The position numbers and the translations under genes were made by a program. Positions 46,698-56,533 of a stretch of DNA of 64,000 nt are shown piece by piece. The first letter of the stretch is position 1. Each line of letters begins with the position of its first letter. This DNA comes from Erinaceus europaeus (taxonomy: Eukaryota > Chordata > Mammalia > Eulipotyphla > Erinaceidae): positions 4,652,726 to 4,716,725 of the forward strand of contig NC_080181.1 in assembly GCF_950295315.1 (NCBI RefSeq), in the 5' to 3' direction. Below the pieces are notes generated by a model. That model saw only the letters and a program-made list of their open reading frames with translations, had not been told where the DNA came from and did no database searches.

Positions 46698-46851
46698 ATG
46701 GGGCTGCCCACCCTGGAGTTCAGCGACTCGTACTTGGACAGCCCGGACTTCAGGGAGCGCCTGCAGTGCCACGAGATCGAGCTGGAGCGCACCAACAAGT
46801 TCATCAAGGAGCTCATCAAGGACGGCTCGCTGCTCATCGGCGCGCTGCGCA
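46698..46851 (+). CDS. ARHGAP42: ARHGAP42 (GRAF3), first coding exon
   Basis: This exon encodes the N-terminus of a Rho GTPase-activating protein of the GRAF family (order BAR, PH, RhoGAP, SH3; about 870 residues in human). The family member is known to turn off RhoA in smooth muscle and to affect vascular tone. What is visible is 51 codons beginning [20 protein letters not shown] and ending in LLIGALR, followed by one base (A) of codon 52. This covers the short N-terminal segment and the start of the BAR domain, with the family-typical stretch around [12 protein letters not shown]. From memory the residues at T5, S11-Y12, D17, Q23-C24, I27, S44-L45 and G48 match ARHGAP42 and differ from ARHGAP26 and ARHGAP10. 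The ATG has G at -3 and G at +4 (good Kozak context), and a GTGAGT donor follows directly. The split codon A|AY would give the Asn expected next in ARHGAP42. No other exon is recognisable in the window, so the gene is partial here. Confidence 0.93.
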
Positions 46852-46857
46852 GTGAGT
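46852..46857 (+). promoter_or_regulatory. ARHGAP42: splice donor of ARHGAP42 exon 1
   Basis: CGCA|GTGAGT is a near-consensus 5' splice site. It leaves the reading frame in phase 1. Choosing this junction preserves the expected Leu-Arg-Asn continuation; reading through reaches a stop about 16 codons later. Confidence 0.88.
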
Positions 46858-47510
46858 GCCTGCCTGCCTGCGGGGCGGGGGCGGCCGCCTTTGTTTGAAT
46901 GGGCCGGGCTGACGGGCTCCCCTGCCGGCTGCCGGCCGCCGGCGCACTGCGCGCCCCGCGTCCTCCCGACCCGCCCGCCCGCACCCTCCGCACCCCCCCG
47001 CACCCCCCGCCCTAGGCGCTGGCAGCGCGTGGCAACTACTGATCTAGGGACTTTATTCCGCTTAGTCTGAACACTTTTAAACAAGTCTTTAAGGAGGGGC
47101 CCGAGAGTCTGAACGACGCGTCTAGCTTAGGGATAATTCAAAGTCTCCTACTCTAAAATAGTATTTATTTATGTTTATGAGTGCTTCGAGCGCTGTCTTT
47201 CCGGCGGAGGCGGCGCCTGGGTTCAATCCCAGGAGTTGAGCCTTGCAAGTCCTGTACTCTGCTCGCTGAACGCCCTCCCCAGGGGCGCTCAGGACATTTC
47301 CTGTGTACATCCACAGCTCTTCAAGAGGCCCCGTTAGCTTTTGAGTGTGCAAGGGCTCGGGGGTTACCCTTCAGTGAATGATTGAAGCACCCGTGGCCCC
47401 AGTGGATTGTATCTCTGGACAATGCTTTTGTACGCCTTGACTTTCAGCGTTTACTGTAAATTTGGTTTTGTTCAAGCTTGCGATGTAACAGGCCCCTCAG
47501 AACTTGTGAT

Positions 47511-47677
47511 AGGGTCTGGCGAGATAGTTCAGTGTGAGAGCGCAGGACTTGCATGCCCGAGGCCCAGCAGATCCCAGGGTCCCTCCCTGACACTGGGGTA
47601 TGTCAGAGCTGAGAAGCGCTCTGCTGTTTCTGTCTTCTCGTGAAAGTAAATAAATACATCTTTTTTTAAAAAAAAGT
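47511..47677 (+). mobile_element. type C/D SINE in intron 1
   Basis: ggcgagatagttcagtgtgag head, tatgtcagagctgagaagcgc, AATA tail. First clear SINE downstream of the CpG island. Confidence 0.65.
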
Positions 47678-49021
47678 TTCTGATGATGCTCCCCAAGCCC
47701 TTCCTGATGGGCTTGGGTTTCCTCTCCAGTCCTCTGGGTCTGCACTTTTGTTTGCCTAGACCCGAGGGAGCCTAAGCAAAACAAACTCTAGAGTTTCCCA
47801 TCCAGAGAATTTGAAGGGCTAGTGTGATAAGACTGACCTGGTTACTGTTCCTGAACTAAACTGGCCTCTTAATAGAGGAATAGAGGCTTCGGTATTTCCA
47901 TGCATGGAGAAGCCTTTGGGGGCGTGTGGGGGAAGCAGTTGTGCCTGTTAACGAGTGTCTGGAGCCCATGTGGGCTGGAAAGTAAGGCAGTCCTAGTGCT
48001 AGGTGAGCGAGCATCCTGAAGCAGGTCCTAGTGGTCTTGAACTTAGCATGCTCTGAAATCCTTTTCTGTCGTTCCCACCCCAAGTCCGAAGCATTGGTTT
48101 ATCCCTTATGTTAGTTAACCATGGTGCAGAAAGTGTCGGCTACTCATGTCCACTTCACTCTTGACTTGGAGGCTACCACCAACAGCAGCAGTTGCTGACT
48201 TGTGACACACGGCTTCTCTGTGCTTTTTCCTGTCTTTATAGAGAGTTAGTTGAGTGACTTCCTTCTGGTTTGTGAGTTTTGGTTGAGGGCTTTGGGGACT
48301 GACCTCTGTACATCTTAGAGAGCTTGCTTGCTGCCTCTTTACAAAGTGTGGGCATCTCAGAGCTGAAGGCCTAGCCTTCAGCTGTTGCTGGAGTTGCCAG
48401 ATGTTCTAGAAAATTGCCTCCCCCACCCCCCCCCCACCAGACTGGTCATCAGCTTTATAGTGCTGCAACAGTGGAGAGACTCTGAAGCAGTGACAAGTGC
48501 TTTGACGTGCATAGTAGTTCACTAGTTATGATATTTATTATTCTTTTATAGAATCTTGCAAAAACCAGGTGATTCCCAGCATTTTTTTTTCTTCCATTTA
48601 TACATGAAGTCTTGAGAATAAGCTTCTTGAAGTACAGAGCCTGCCCCTTCATTGTGTTCGGACATTAAACGTAAGGCCTGCAAGGCCTGCACTCCTTCCA
48701 GGATTCTTAGGTTTGCCACTGGACTGATGACTTGGACTCTGATGATGACTTCTCTGACTGTGGAAAGGAAACATTGCAGTCATTGTTGAAAAACTACTCA
48801 GCATTAGCAGTCCAATGGGTGAGATTTGCTGCAGGCCTCCTCCCTCCCCCCCTCCCCCACCCCTCCCTTGGGGCTTGCCCAGAGCTAGGCTGCAACCACT
48901 CAGCCTGCTCTCTGGAGCTGCTAGGGGAGTGTCTGCCTGACAGTTACTTCCTAGACCCACCAGGAAGCTGTCCTCTGAATCCTGCTTCTTCTGACTCTTT
49001 ATGCCCAGGGGCAATTTTCCT
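47678..49021. other. intron 1, repeat-free stretch
   Basis: 1.3 kb of intron with C-runs (48,420-48,437 and 48,844-48,872) and no recognised element. Confidence 0.5.
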
Positions 49022-49160
49022 TAAAGCTTTATTTATCAGAGAATGGGGCAGAAGAGCAGAGCGGCAGTCTGGCGCCTACAATACTAGGGATTGAACTCAG
49101 GACCTCACGCTTGAGTGTTCAACCCCAGAACCTGTAACCATCTTGCTGTCTCCCCACACC
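49022..49160 (-). mobile_element. type D SINE
   Basis: agctttatttatcagagaatgg, gggattgaactcaggacctc, reversed head ccatcttgctgtctcccc. Confidence 0.7.
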
Positions 49161-49252
49161 CCATAGGTAATTACTGCCAAACCCCTCTTTGTACCTACTA
49201 CTTCAGTGTAGGTGTAGCCATCATCCTTTTCAGTTTTATCTTTACCACTCTG

Positions 49253-49616
49253 TTTTTTCTTTCCCTCCAGGGGTATTGCGGGGCTCGGTGCCTGCACCAT
49301 GAATCCACCGCTCCTGGAGGCCATTTTTCCCCCTTTTGTTGCCCTTGTTGTTGTAGCCGCATTGTGGTTATTATTATTGCCATTGTTGATGTTGTTCATT
49401 GTTGGATAGGACAGAGAGAAATGGAGAGAGGAGGGGAAGGCAGAGAGGGGGAGAGAAAGACAGACACCTGCAGACCTGCTTCACCGCCTGTGAAGCGACT
49501 CCCCTGCAGGTGGGGAGCGGGGGGGGGGGGGGGGGGGGCTCGAACCGGGATCCTTAGGCCGGTCCTTGCACTTTGCGCCACATGTGCTTAATCCGCTGCG
49601 CCACCGCCCGACCCCC
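49253..49616 (-). mobile_element. A-long SINE with a 20-G run
   Basis: Near-consensus except that the GGGGGCTC before box B has grown to 20 G (49519-49538). Confidence 0.9.
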
Positions 49617-49715
49617 CACTGTAATGTTATTAATGCACGATTTCTTATCAAAACTTCCCTGGACTGACACTCATCGGTCCATTTTCCTGGCATCTTTATT
49701 AGTGACATTTCTGGC

Positions 49716-49731
49716 GGGGGGGGGGGGGGGG
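49716..49731 (+). repeat. 16-G homopolymer
   Basis: A second G-run about 180 bases after the one in the SINE. Prone to slippage and to quadruplex formation. Confidence 0.9.
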
Positions 49732-49914
49732 CTCTTGGCCTGTATTCAAACTTAGTCACACACTCTTTCATCAGCTTACAAGCTTAAAGGTACAGTGCCT
49801 GAAAGGGCCTTTCTGAATGAAGACGTTATCAAGTCATTCCAGCCGGCATAATTTGTGTAGGCCATACAACACATTTAAAAATGAGTCACTGCGTTTTCTA
49901 TTTATTTGGTTAAC

Positions 49915-50033
49915 TGGGTGGATTGACTTGGGACCTGAGTTTATATTCTGGTGTTGCCAAACTCCCTGATAACTGGCAAGTGACTTAAGCTTTCTGGGTC
50001 TGGTTTTTCCTGTAAAACAAGAGGCCGTATATG
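49915..50033 (+). mobile_element. MIR-like ancient SINE
   Basis: acttgggacctgagtttatattc...ggcaagtgacttaagctttctgg is a good MIR core match. Confidence 0.55.
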
Positions 50034-50047
50034 AAAATCCTCTCTCC

Positions 50048-50216
50048 AGGGAGTCGGACGGTAGCACAGCAGGTCAAGCGCAGGTGGTGCAAAAATCCTC
50101 TCTCCATTTCTCTCTGTCCTATCCAACAAGGACATCAATAACAACAACAATAATAACTACAGAAAAAAAAAAAAACATGGGCAACCAACAAAAGGGAGTA
50201 AATAAATATTAAAAAA
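50048..50216 (+). mobile_element. type A SINE with internal deletion
   Basis: The first 43 bases of the head are followed at once by the 3' body (ctctccatttctctctgtcc) and tail; box B is gone. The 14-mer aaaatcctctctcc occurs just before the head and again at the deletion junction. Confidence 0.8.
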
Positions 50217-51389
50217 GATCTTCCACTAGGATTATCTGTTCGCTTTGTTTACATGCCCACATAGAATGTTGAGTGATATGTGAGAATATGTGATAGGTCA
50301 AATGGAGCAGTTCATGCTGCATGACTCAAATCTCCACCCTGTTCTTCAAATATTGTTCTGTGAACTTTGTTCCTTTAGTAAGTGCTGGCCTTACGATTTG
50401 AGTTGTAGAATCATAGGCTATTTTTTGCTAATTTTCTCTTTATCGATTATATCCAAAGAAAGAACTCTCAACTCTCTCTCTCATGGAAGTCCCCTCTTAC
50501 TTCTCTTTTTCTTGTGCTTTTGAAGTCATGAAACCTTCTTTAAATAGAATGAATTTTGTTCTTGCTGGAATAGAAAGACCCCTCCTTTCTAAAAATAAAA
50601 GGAAGGGGAGGAGAAAAAGAAGGGTGTGCAGAGGTGGAAGTGTGCCGTGTGGGCCCTGCCCTCCTCCGCCCTGCCTGCCCCCAGCAGGTTAGCCTTGGGG
50701 CTTTCTCACCTTTTATCTCCTGCCCCTCCTTGCCCTGGGGTGCAGCTGGCCACCTGCTTCCTCTGCCCTGGGGTAGTGGTTCTCAAATTTGTCTCTGGGC
50801 TGGTTTTAAAAGAGCTTCCTGGGCTGTAATGAAGGCTTAATGATTTCTTCTGGTGTGAAATAAATATATACAAACATGAAAGGATGATTCTTGCAGCTTT
50901 TTTGTCCATATGATCTTAAAAGCAGATCAGTTTACAAGTCCAGTGTGAATGATCCTGAGAAACCTGTGACAAACTGGCCCACTCTGCTTAATTAACATAA
51001 AAGATGGCATTTTGTTATGTGAGCTTCCTTTCACACAGACTACTGGTGCCTTGTGTGTTGTTGACTATTCAGCTTTTTCTCCATTGAAACTGCAGCTCTT
51101 CAAAATCTAATTATCCCGGGCATGGCCTTCCCTCTATCACAGTCTTCACTGCTGTGCTGCCTCTGCCCTTAGAAAAGTGTGCCTGGCTCTCGTGACCCAT
51201 GGGCAGTGGCTCACAGTGGAGGACCGATCACAGTAGTCGGCTAGTAAGAAAGACATCAGCCTGAGGGAAGCCTACAGTTTCTTCAAGCTGTTGGTCCACT
51301 CGGTCCTCAGATTTTGGAATTGCAGGCTGTGATATCCTTGCCAGGTGGGCTTGAAGCTATTGGACATAGCAAACTTGGGCTCTGCTACA

Positions 51390-51563
51390 AAGGCTGCATT
51401 TATTGGATAGAGACAGAGAAATTGAGAGGGGAGGAGGAGACAGAGAGGGAGTGCGAAAGAGAGACAATGGCAGCACTCATGAAGGTGTCCCCCTCCAGAT
51501 GTGGACTGAGGACTTGAACCCAGGTCCTTGTCCATTGTAGCCGATGCTTCACCAACCAGCCCC
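51390..51563 (-). mobile_element. type B SINE
   Basis: atttattggatagagacagag, acttgaacccaggtccttg; degraded reversed head cttcaccaaccagcccc. Confidence 0.75.
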
Positions 51564-51582
51564 TGACAACCCAAGACCAGAT

Positions 51583-51789
51583 ATGTAGTTTCCAGGGCTA
51601 TCGCTGGAGTTCTGTGCCGACACTATGACTACACTGCTCCTGGTGGCCATTTTTCCCATTTTATTCAATAGGATACAGAGAAAGACCAGAGCACACTGCT
51701 CAGCTCTGCCTTATGGTGGTGCTGGGGATTGAATCTGGGACCTCAGGCATGAAAGTCTTTTGCAGAGTCATTATGTTGTCTTCCCAGCC
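51583..51789 (-). mobile_element. mosaic SINE: A-long 3' segment with type C head
   Basis: Left half is the extra segment (tttccagggctatcgctgg...ggccatttttccc); right half is reversed type C (cactgctcagctctgcc...cattatgttgtcttcccagcc). Confidence 0.7.
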
Positions 51790-51797
51790 CAATATTT

Positions 51798-52176
51798 CTC
51801 TATTTTATTAATTTTTTATTTAATAGTGATTTATTAATGATTAACAGGATTGTAAGATGACAAACAGTACAATCCCACACAGTTTTCACCACCAGTTTTG
51901 TGTCCCATCCCCTCCACTGGAAATTGCCTTATTTTTTAACCCTCTGGGAGTATGGACCAAAATTCTGTATAGGGTACAGAAGGTGGGAGTTCTGACTTCT
52001 GTATTTTGTTTCTCTGCTGGACATGAGTGTTGGCAGGTGGATCCATATTCCACGCCTGTTTCTGTCTTTCCCTAGTGGGGCAGAACTCTGGGGAAGGGAG
52101 ATTCTGGGACACACTGGTGAGGTCGTCTGCCCAGGGAAGTCAGGATGGCATTAAGTAGTGTCTGAAACTTGGCTTC
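51798..52176 (-). mobile_element. R retroposon, part of a composite insertion
   Basis: R 3' end (atttaatagtgatttattaatg), then the R body to about gtctgaaacttgg, where it is directly joined to SINE pieces. The whole composite 51798-52417 sits inside one duplication (ccagcccaatattt). Confidence 0.7.
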
Positions 52177-52250
52177 CTCTCTTCCTTTCTGTTTTCCCCT
52201 CCTCTTAATTTCTCTCTGTATCTCTCTCATTAAAATAAAATATTAAAATA
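52177..52250 (+). mobile_element. SINE 3' fragment joined to R
   Basis: A CT-rich SINE body and A-rich tail (ttctctctgtatc...attaaaataaa) with no head, placed between R and an inverted SINE. Confidence 0.5.
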
Positions 52251-52417
52251 AATTTAAGAGAGAGGGGGAGAGAGAGGGAGACCACCTGCAGACCTGCTTT
52301 GCTGCTTCTGAAGCATCCCCCCTGCAGGTGAGGAGCCAGGACTTGAACCCTGATCCTTGTGCGGGTCTTTGCACTTAGCACTGTGTGCGCTTAACCAGGT
52401 GAGCCACCGCCTAGCCC
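52251..52417 (-). mobile_element. type A/B SINE, right end of composite
   Basis: Headed by gcttaaccaggtgagccaccgcctagcccc at its right; no T-rich tail of its own. It ends at the right copy of the duplication (52419-52432). Confidence 0.65.
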
Positions 52418-52432
52418 CCCAGCCCAATATTT

Positions 52433-53913
52433 AAAGTGGGACTCACTGCACTTTGTTGGTAACTTTGTGAGAGCTACTTCCATCTTGCTTGCTTATCTGG
52501 TCTAGTTGGGGGTGTGGCAGCTGTGCCTTTGGTTCTTCCCGTCACCAGGGTGTGAGTGAACTGGCCACAGGTCTCTGTCAGTGACCTGAGGAACTGGTGG
52601 GCTAGGAGTGCAGGGCTCTAGGTTCCCCAGCAGAGGAGGCGGGTGGACTTGAGTGAATGTCAGTGGCACCTTGGCGCTCAGCACAGCAGTTCCGTGGGGC
52701 TGGCTGAGTCCTTTGTCTGATGATCGATTGAGCTTGATTTGTGCCCCGTGGCAGTGCCTCCTTTCTCAGCTGGTAGTAACAGACAGACTCTCTTTGGAGG
52801 GCCAGAATGCGCTGCTGGGAGGACAGGAAACGCTTCCCGTTTAGGGGAGGACTTAGAAGGAGCCGCACACATCCCATGAAGGCGATGGCAGCCCTGCCGG
52901 GCAATGTGCTGACCACTCAGCCCTTGGTGGCGGGAGAGCTGCTGGTGTAGCCTTGCTGGCTGTGAGTTTCTTGGAGGTTTTGGTGCTTGCTGTGTCGCTG
53001 AGAGGACGGAGGCCTTTGCCTCCAGTATGGCTTTGGTGTCTGGTGCTCGGTAATGGGCAAGAGGGGATTACACAGTTCAGACAGTAACACTGCCTTCTGT
53101 AAATCAACAATGGAATGCTGATTGTGGGCAGGTGAAAAAGAGTGAAGGGGTGAGGGGGCCAGTGATTTAGTCTGGGATCCTGGGAAGGAATATAGTTTCT
53201 TGCCCGAGCTGTGACTGCCACCTGTCTGGCTGCATGCTCGCTGCTGCTTCCATTAGCCTCTGGGTGGGTGCAGCCTGCTCCACTTCCCCCATTTGAGCCT
53301 CCAGGCCTGCCAGGCTTCCCTCCCCACCAGCCTGCTGACCACCCCAGCCAGCGTCTCATCACCCTACAGTGTGTTCCCAGTGCACCTGGCCCCACTGGCC
53401 AGGGTCTTGTGCCTGCCTCTTACTGACTTTCGTTCCAGAAAGTCTGACAGGTGCTGAGTACCATCTCTAGATCTGGAGATCTGGGCTTCGTCTTAAGCTA
53501 TTGCCGCATTCTGAGCTGTGTGGCCGGCTTTGGTCTAAGCATAGCAACCTACATAACGTCTGTTAATAAAAGTCAGAAAAAGCATAGGATGATGACAGGA
53601 CGGTCCATCAAGACAGAGTCAGTTTAACAGTTTTGCCTTAAGCCCTTGGCATTTCTGTATCTGCTCTCTACAGGAATAGGGGTTCATGTAGCTGGAATGC
53701 TGGGCTAATCAGAATGTGTCGTATCTGCTCAGATCTACAGTGTTCTGATTCTAGTATCAAGAATCTAGTTATTATGGCGAGGCTGTTGCAAAATGTGCAT
53801 GTAAGGAATGTGATTTGCTTCAGCAAACGTGAGTTATGGAGTAGGTCCTTACAGTAGCGGCCAGTCACTTCGGCCTTTGCCCCCGGCTGTAGTAGTAGAT
53901 ACACGAGGGGAGA
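52433..53913. other. intron 1, repeat-free stretch
   Basis: 1.5 kb with no mobile element. A 180-codon minus-strand frame (52853-53395) has no recognisable domain. Confidence 0.5.
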
Positions 53914-53930
53914 GGAGGAGAAGGTTTTTT

Positions 53931-54132
53931 TTTTTTTTTTTTTAATCTTTATTTATTAGATAGAGACAGCCAGAAATTGAGGGGGTGGTGATAGAGAAGG
54001 AGAGAGACAGACACCTGCAGCCCTGCTTCACCATTCGGGAAGCTTTCCTCCTGCCGGTGGGGGCTGGGGACTTGAACCTGGGTTCTAGCGCATTATAAAT
54101 TGCTCAACCAGGTGAGCCACCACTCGGCCCCT
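53931..54132 (-). mobile_element. type B SINE, left part of a B-C composite
   Basis: Long T-run, attagatagagacagcc, cttgaacctgggttc, reversed head gagccaccactcggcccc. Confidence 0.85.
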
Positions 54133-54241
54133 TAGTATTTTTAAACAGCACTGCTCAGCTCTGGCTTACGATTGTGCATTGTATGCAGCTTGGGACTTTG
54201 GAACCTCAGGCCTGAGAGTCTCTTTGCACAGTCATTATGCA
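54133..54241 (-). mobile_element. type C SINE, right part of a B-C composite
   Basis: cactgctcagctctggcttacg...ggcctgagagtctctttgc. One duplication, aggagga(g/a)aaggttttt (53914-53930 and 54242-54258), encloses both parts. Confidence 0.75.
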
Positions 54242-54440
54242 AGGAGGAAAAGGTTTTTAGTCTTCCAGGTTAGAGCAATTTTTCTCATTGTGATTTTTCT
54301 CATGGAACATGGGGTGGGGGTAGGGGCAAGACCAGCTGGTCGAACTCTTTGTGGATTGTTTTACACTGCAGCAGCTCCAGTACTTAGAATCTGCGGGCAA
54401 AGCCTCTGTTCCTCGTGGGAGTTTTAGAAAGGCCCAGACA

Positions 54441-54705
54441 CGGGAGTCGGGCGGTAGCACTGCAGGTTAAGCGCACGTGGTACAAAGCAAGAACTGGCCG
54501 AAGGATCCCGGTTCAAGCCCCCAGCTTCCCACCTGCAAAGTAGTTGCTTCGCAAGCGGTGAAGCAGGTCTGCAGGTGTCTATCTTTCTCTCCTTGTCTTC
54601 GCCTCCTCTCTCCATTTCTCTCAGTTCTATCCAACAACAACAACATCAACAATAACTACAACAAGGGCAACAAAAGGGAATTTATAAATAATTAAAAAAG
54701 AAAAA
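54441..54705 (+). mobile_element. type A SINE, complete
   Basis: Perfect 15-bp TSD agaaaggcccagaca (54426-54440 and 54706-54720). Confidence 0.93.
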
Positions 54706-55215
54706 AGAAAGGCCCAGACATGACCTTTATCACATTGTGTGTATCTGGCCAGGACTCTGCCTGGTGGAATAGAGAGTGCCTTGTGTTTTGTCAAGGGCGG
54801 GGAGTCACCCAGGAGGGTTCTCAAGAGTTTTGAAAAGAGAAAGTAAGGAAACACTTGAGGCTGCTCACTGCAGTGTGGCCTTCCTCTGGGGAAACTGGGT
54901 GGACATCAGGCATTCTCCTCGGTTCCTTGGTAGTGCAGCCTCACTCTTCTGCCAACATGATAAAGACACGCTGCTCACTCTGTGCCGGGCAAACGCAGGA
55001 GTGCAGCTTCAGTCCCTGCTTGGGCCCAGGAAGAGTGGGGGCCACCCCCTGCATGAGGATCTTGTCAGCTCTGGCAGGGGTGGGGTGTGGGGGGGCTTCT
55101 TACCCCTTTCTCATGTGATTTGATTTTCCTTCCATGGTGAGAATGTTCACTTATATAACTTCACTTATATAGCTTTCTTGTACCTTAAAATGTGTGACTA
55201 AAAATTAAAATGCAC

Positions 55216-55566
55216 AGGGTTTGGGCAGTAGCGTAGAGGGTTAAGCGCTACTTGACTCAAAGCACAAGGACCAGCGTAAGGATCCCGGTTAGAGCCCCCG
55301 GTTCCCTACCTGCAGGGGGGGGTCGGTCGCTTCACAAGCAGTGAAGTGGATCTGTAGGTGCCTATCTTTCTCTCCCCCCTCTGTCTCCTCTCCTCTCTAG
55401 ATTTCTCTCTGTCCTATCCAACAACAACAACAACATCAATGGCAACAATAATAATAACAACAACAAGAGTAACAAGGGCAACAAAATGGGAAAAAATGGC
55501 CTCTAGGAGCAGTGGATTCATGGTGCAGGCAACAACTCTGGAGGCAATAAAATAAGATAATAAAAT
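55216..55566 (+). mobile_element. A-long SINE in sense orientation
   Basis: Head ggtttgggcagtagcgtag, box B ggttagagccc, linker of CAA/AAT units, then the extra segment ggcctctaggagcagtgg. TSD aaaatgcac (55207-55215 and 55567-55575). Confidence 0.9.
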
Positions 55567-56293
55567 AAAATGCACCCCCCAAAAGGGGGAGGCTTTTGTA
55601 AGAGGGGTTAGCAAGGAGGTGCAAATTAAAATGAGCTAGAGACAGTTTAGAGAGACTGTCCTGGGTACAGGCTCACAGCATAGCCTGGCCTTCCCGCTGT
55701 TTGGGACGTCTGTTACTGAACATCTGAGGAGGTGCTTCCCACTGAGCACTGTCAGATCGCAGGCGGATGACAGCTCAGGGGACACTGGGAAATATCCAGA
55801 GAGTCATCAGCTCCTGGGAAGCCGGAGGGACTTTGGAGGGACTTGCTGGGACTTCTGAAGGCCGTCCTTCCTAGACGATTCATCCTGCAGGCACTGAGCC
55901 CCAGAAGTAACCTGGTGCCCACTAAAAAAGAAAAAAAAATAGACTTAACATGAACATGGTTTTCTGTCTGCATTATCATATCCCATGGAAACGAGATTAT
56001 TGAATTGGAGACGCTTTAATTGAATGGAAAAGCATGGGCTCTTTGTGCCCCAAATTGAATCCTTTTGGCAGGGAATGATTATAGGATGTGGTCTGGTTAT
56101 GTGTAGCTCTTTGTGTTTAAGCAGGTCGGTCCTCACATGCCCTGCTGTGGGCTCCAGAGGTGCTGGGGTGGCCTTGGGCCTGTGACTAGGCCATCTGGGA
56201 GATGCAGCCAGGCCTGCTGGTGCTATCCTGCTGACTCAGCTTGGGTCTGTGGGCCTTGCTGAGGAGGACGCCCACTGCCTGCACTTTTCAGCT

Positions 56294-56341
56294 GTGTGTG
56301 TTGTGTGAGTGTGTGTGCCTGTGCGTGTGTGTGTGTGTGGG
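56294..56341 (+). repeat. (TG)n
   Basis: TG run with GAG, CCTG and CG interruptions, ending in six G. Confidence 0.85.
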
Positions 56342-56533
56342 GGGCAGGGCCACTTCACAGTAGATGCAGACCCGGTCCCACTGCAGATGAGGGCTCTTTC
56401 TTCCATGTGTTTTCTGTGGAGGCAGACAATGGTGAGTGAAACTCTTTTCTAGTGTATCCCAGCTCTACCTTATGTTCTGTAAGTGTAAGTGTGCTTGTGG
56501 TGGGATCATCTTTGTAGTTATCAGTAAGGAAAG

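Larger units (their letters stand above)
45889..47040 (+). promoter_or_regulatory. ARHGAP42: CpG island and TATA-less promoter of ARHGAP42
   Basis: Base composition changes sharply here from AT-rich flanks to very GC-rich, CpG-rich DNA without SINEs, and it encloses the first coding exon. GC boxes (GGGCGGGG at 46344-46351 and GGCGGGGCGGGC at 46357-46368) lie about 350 bases before the start codon. I see no TATA box. This is the usual architecture of a dispersed-start housekeeping-like promoter. The transcription start is not visible from sequence and is probably between about 46.2 and 46.6 kb. Long open frames on both strands here are a by-product of GC richness. Confidence 0.85.

Noticed and set aside
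45905..46855. 316-codon plus-strand frame across the CpG island
   Set aside because: Different frame from the ARHGAP42 exon, composition of random GC-rich DNA (Gly, Ala, Pro, Arg), and it overlaps the real coding exon. No domain.
46143..47084. 313-codon minus-strand frame across the CpG island
   Set aside because: Mirror by-product of high GC with few stop codons; overlaps the promoter and the exon; low-complexity translation.
49834..50067. Possible ARHGAP42 exon 2 or other intronic exons between 46.9 and 64 kb
   Set aside because: No frame in the intron shows the expected continuation after LLIGALR or any BAR-domain motif; this stretch is MIR and SINE sequence.
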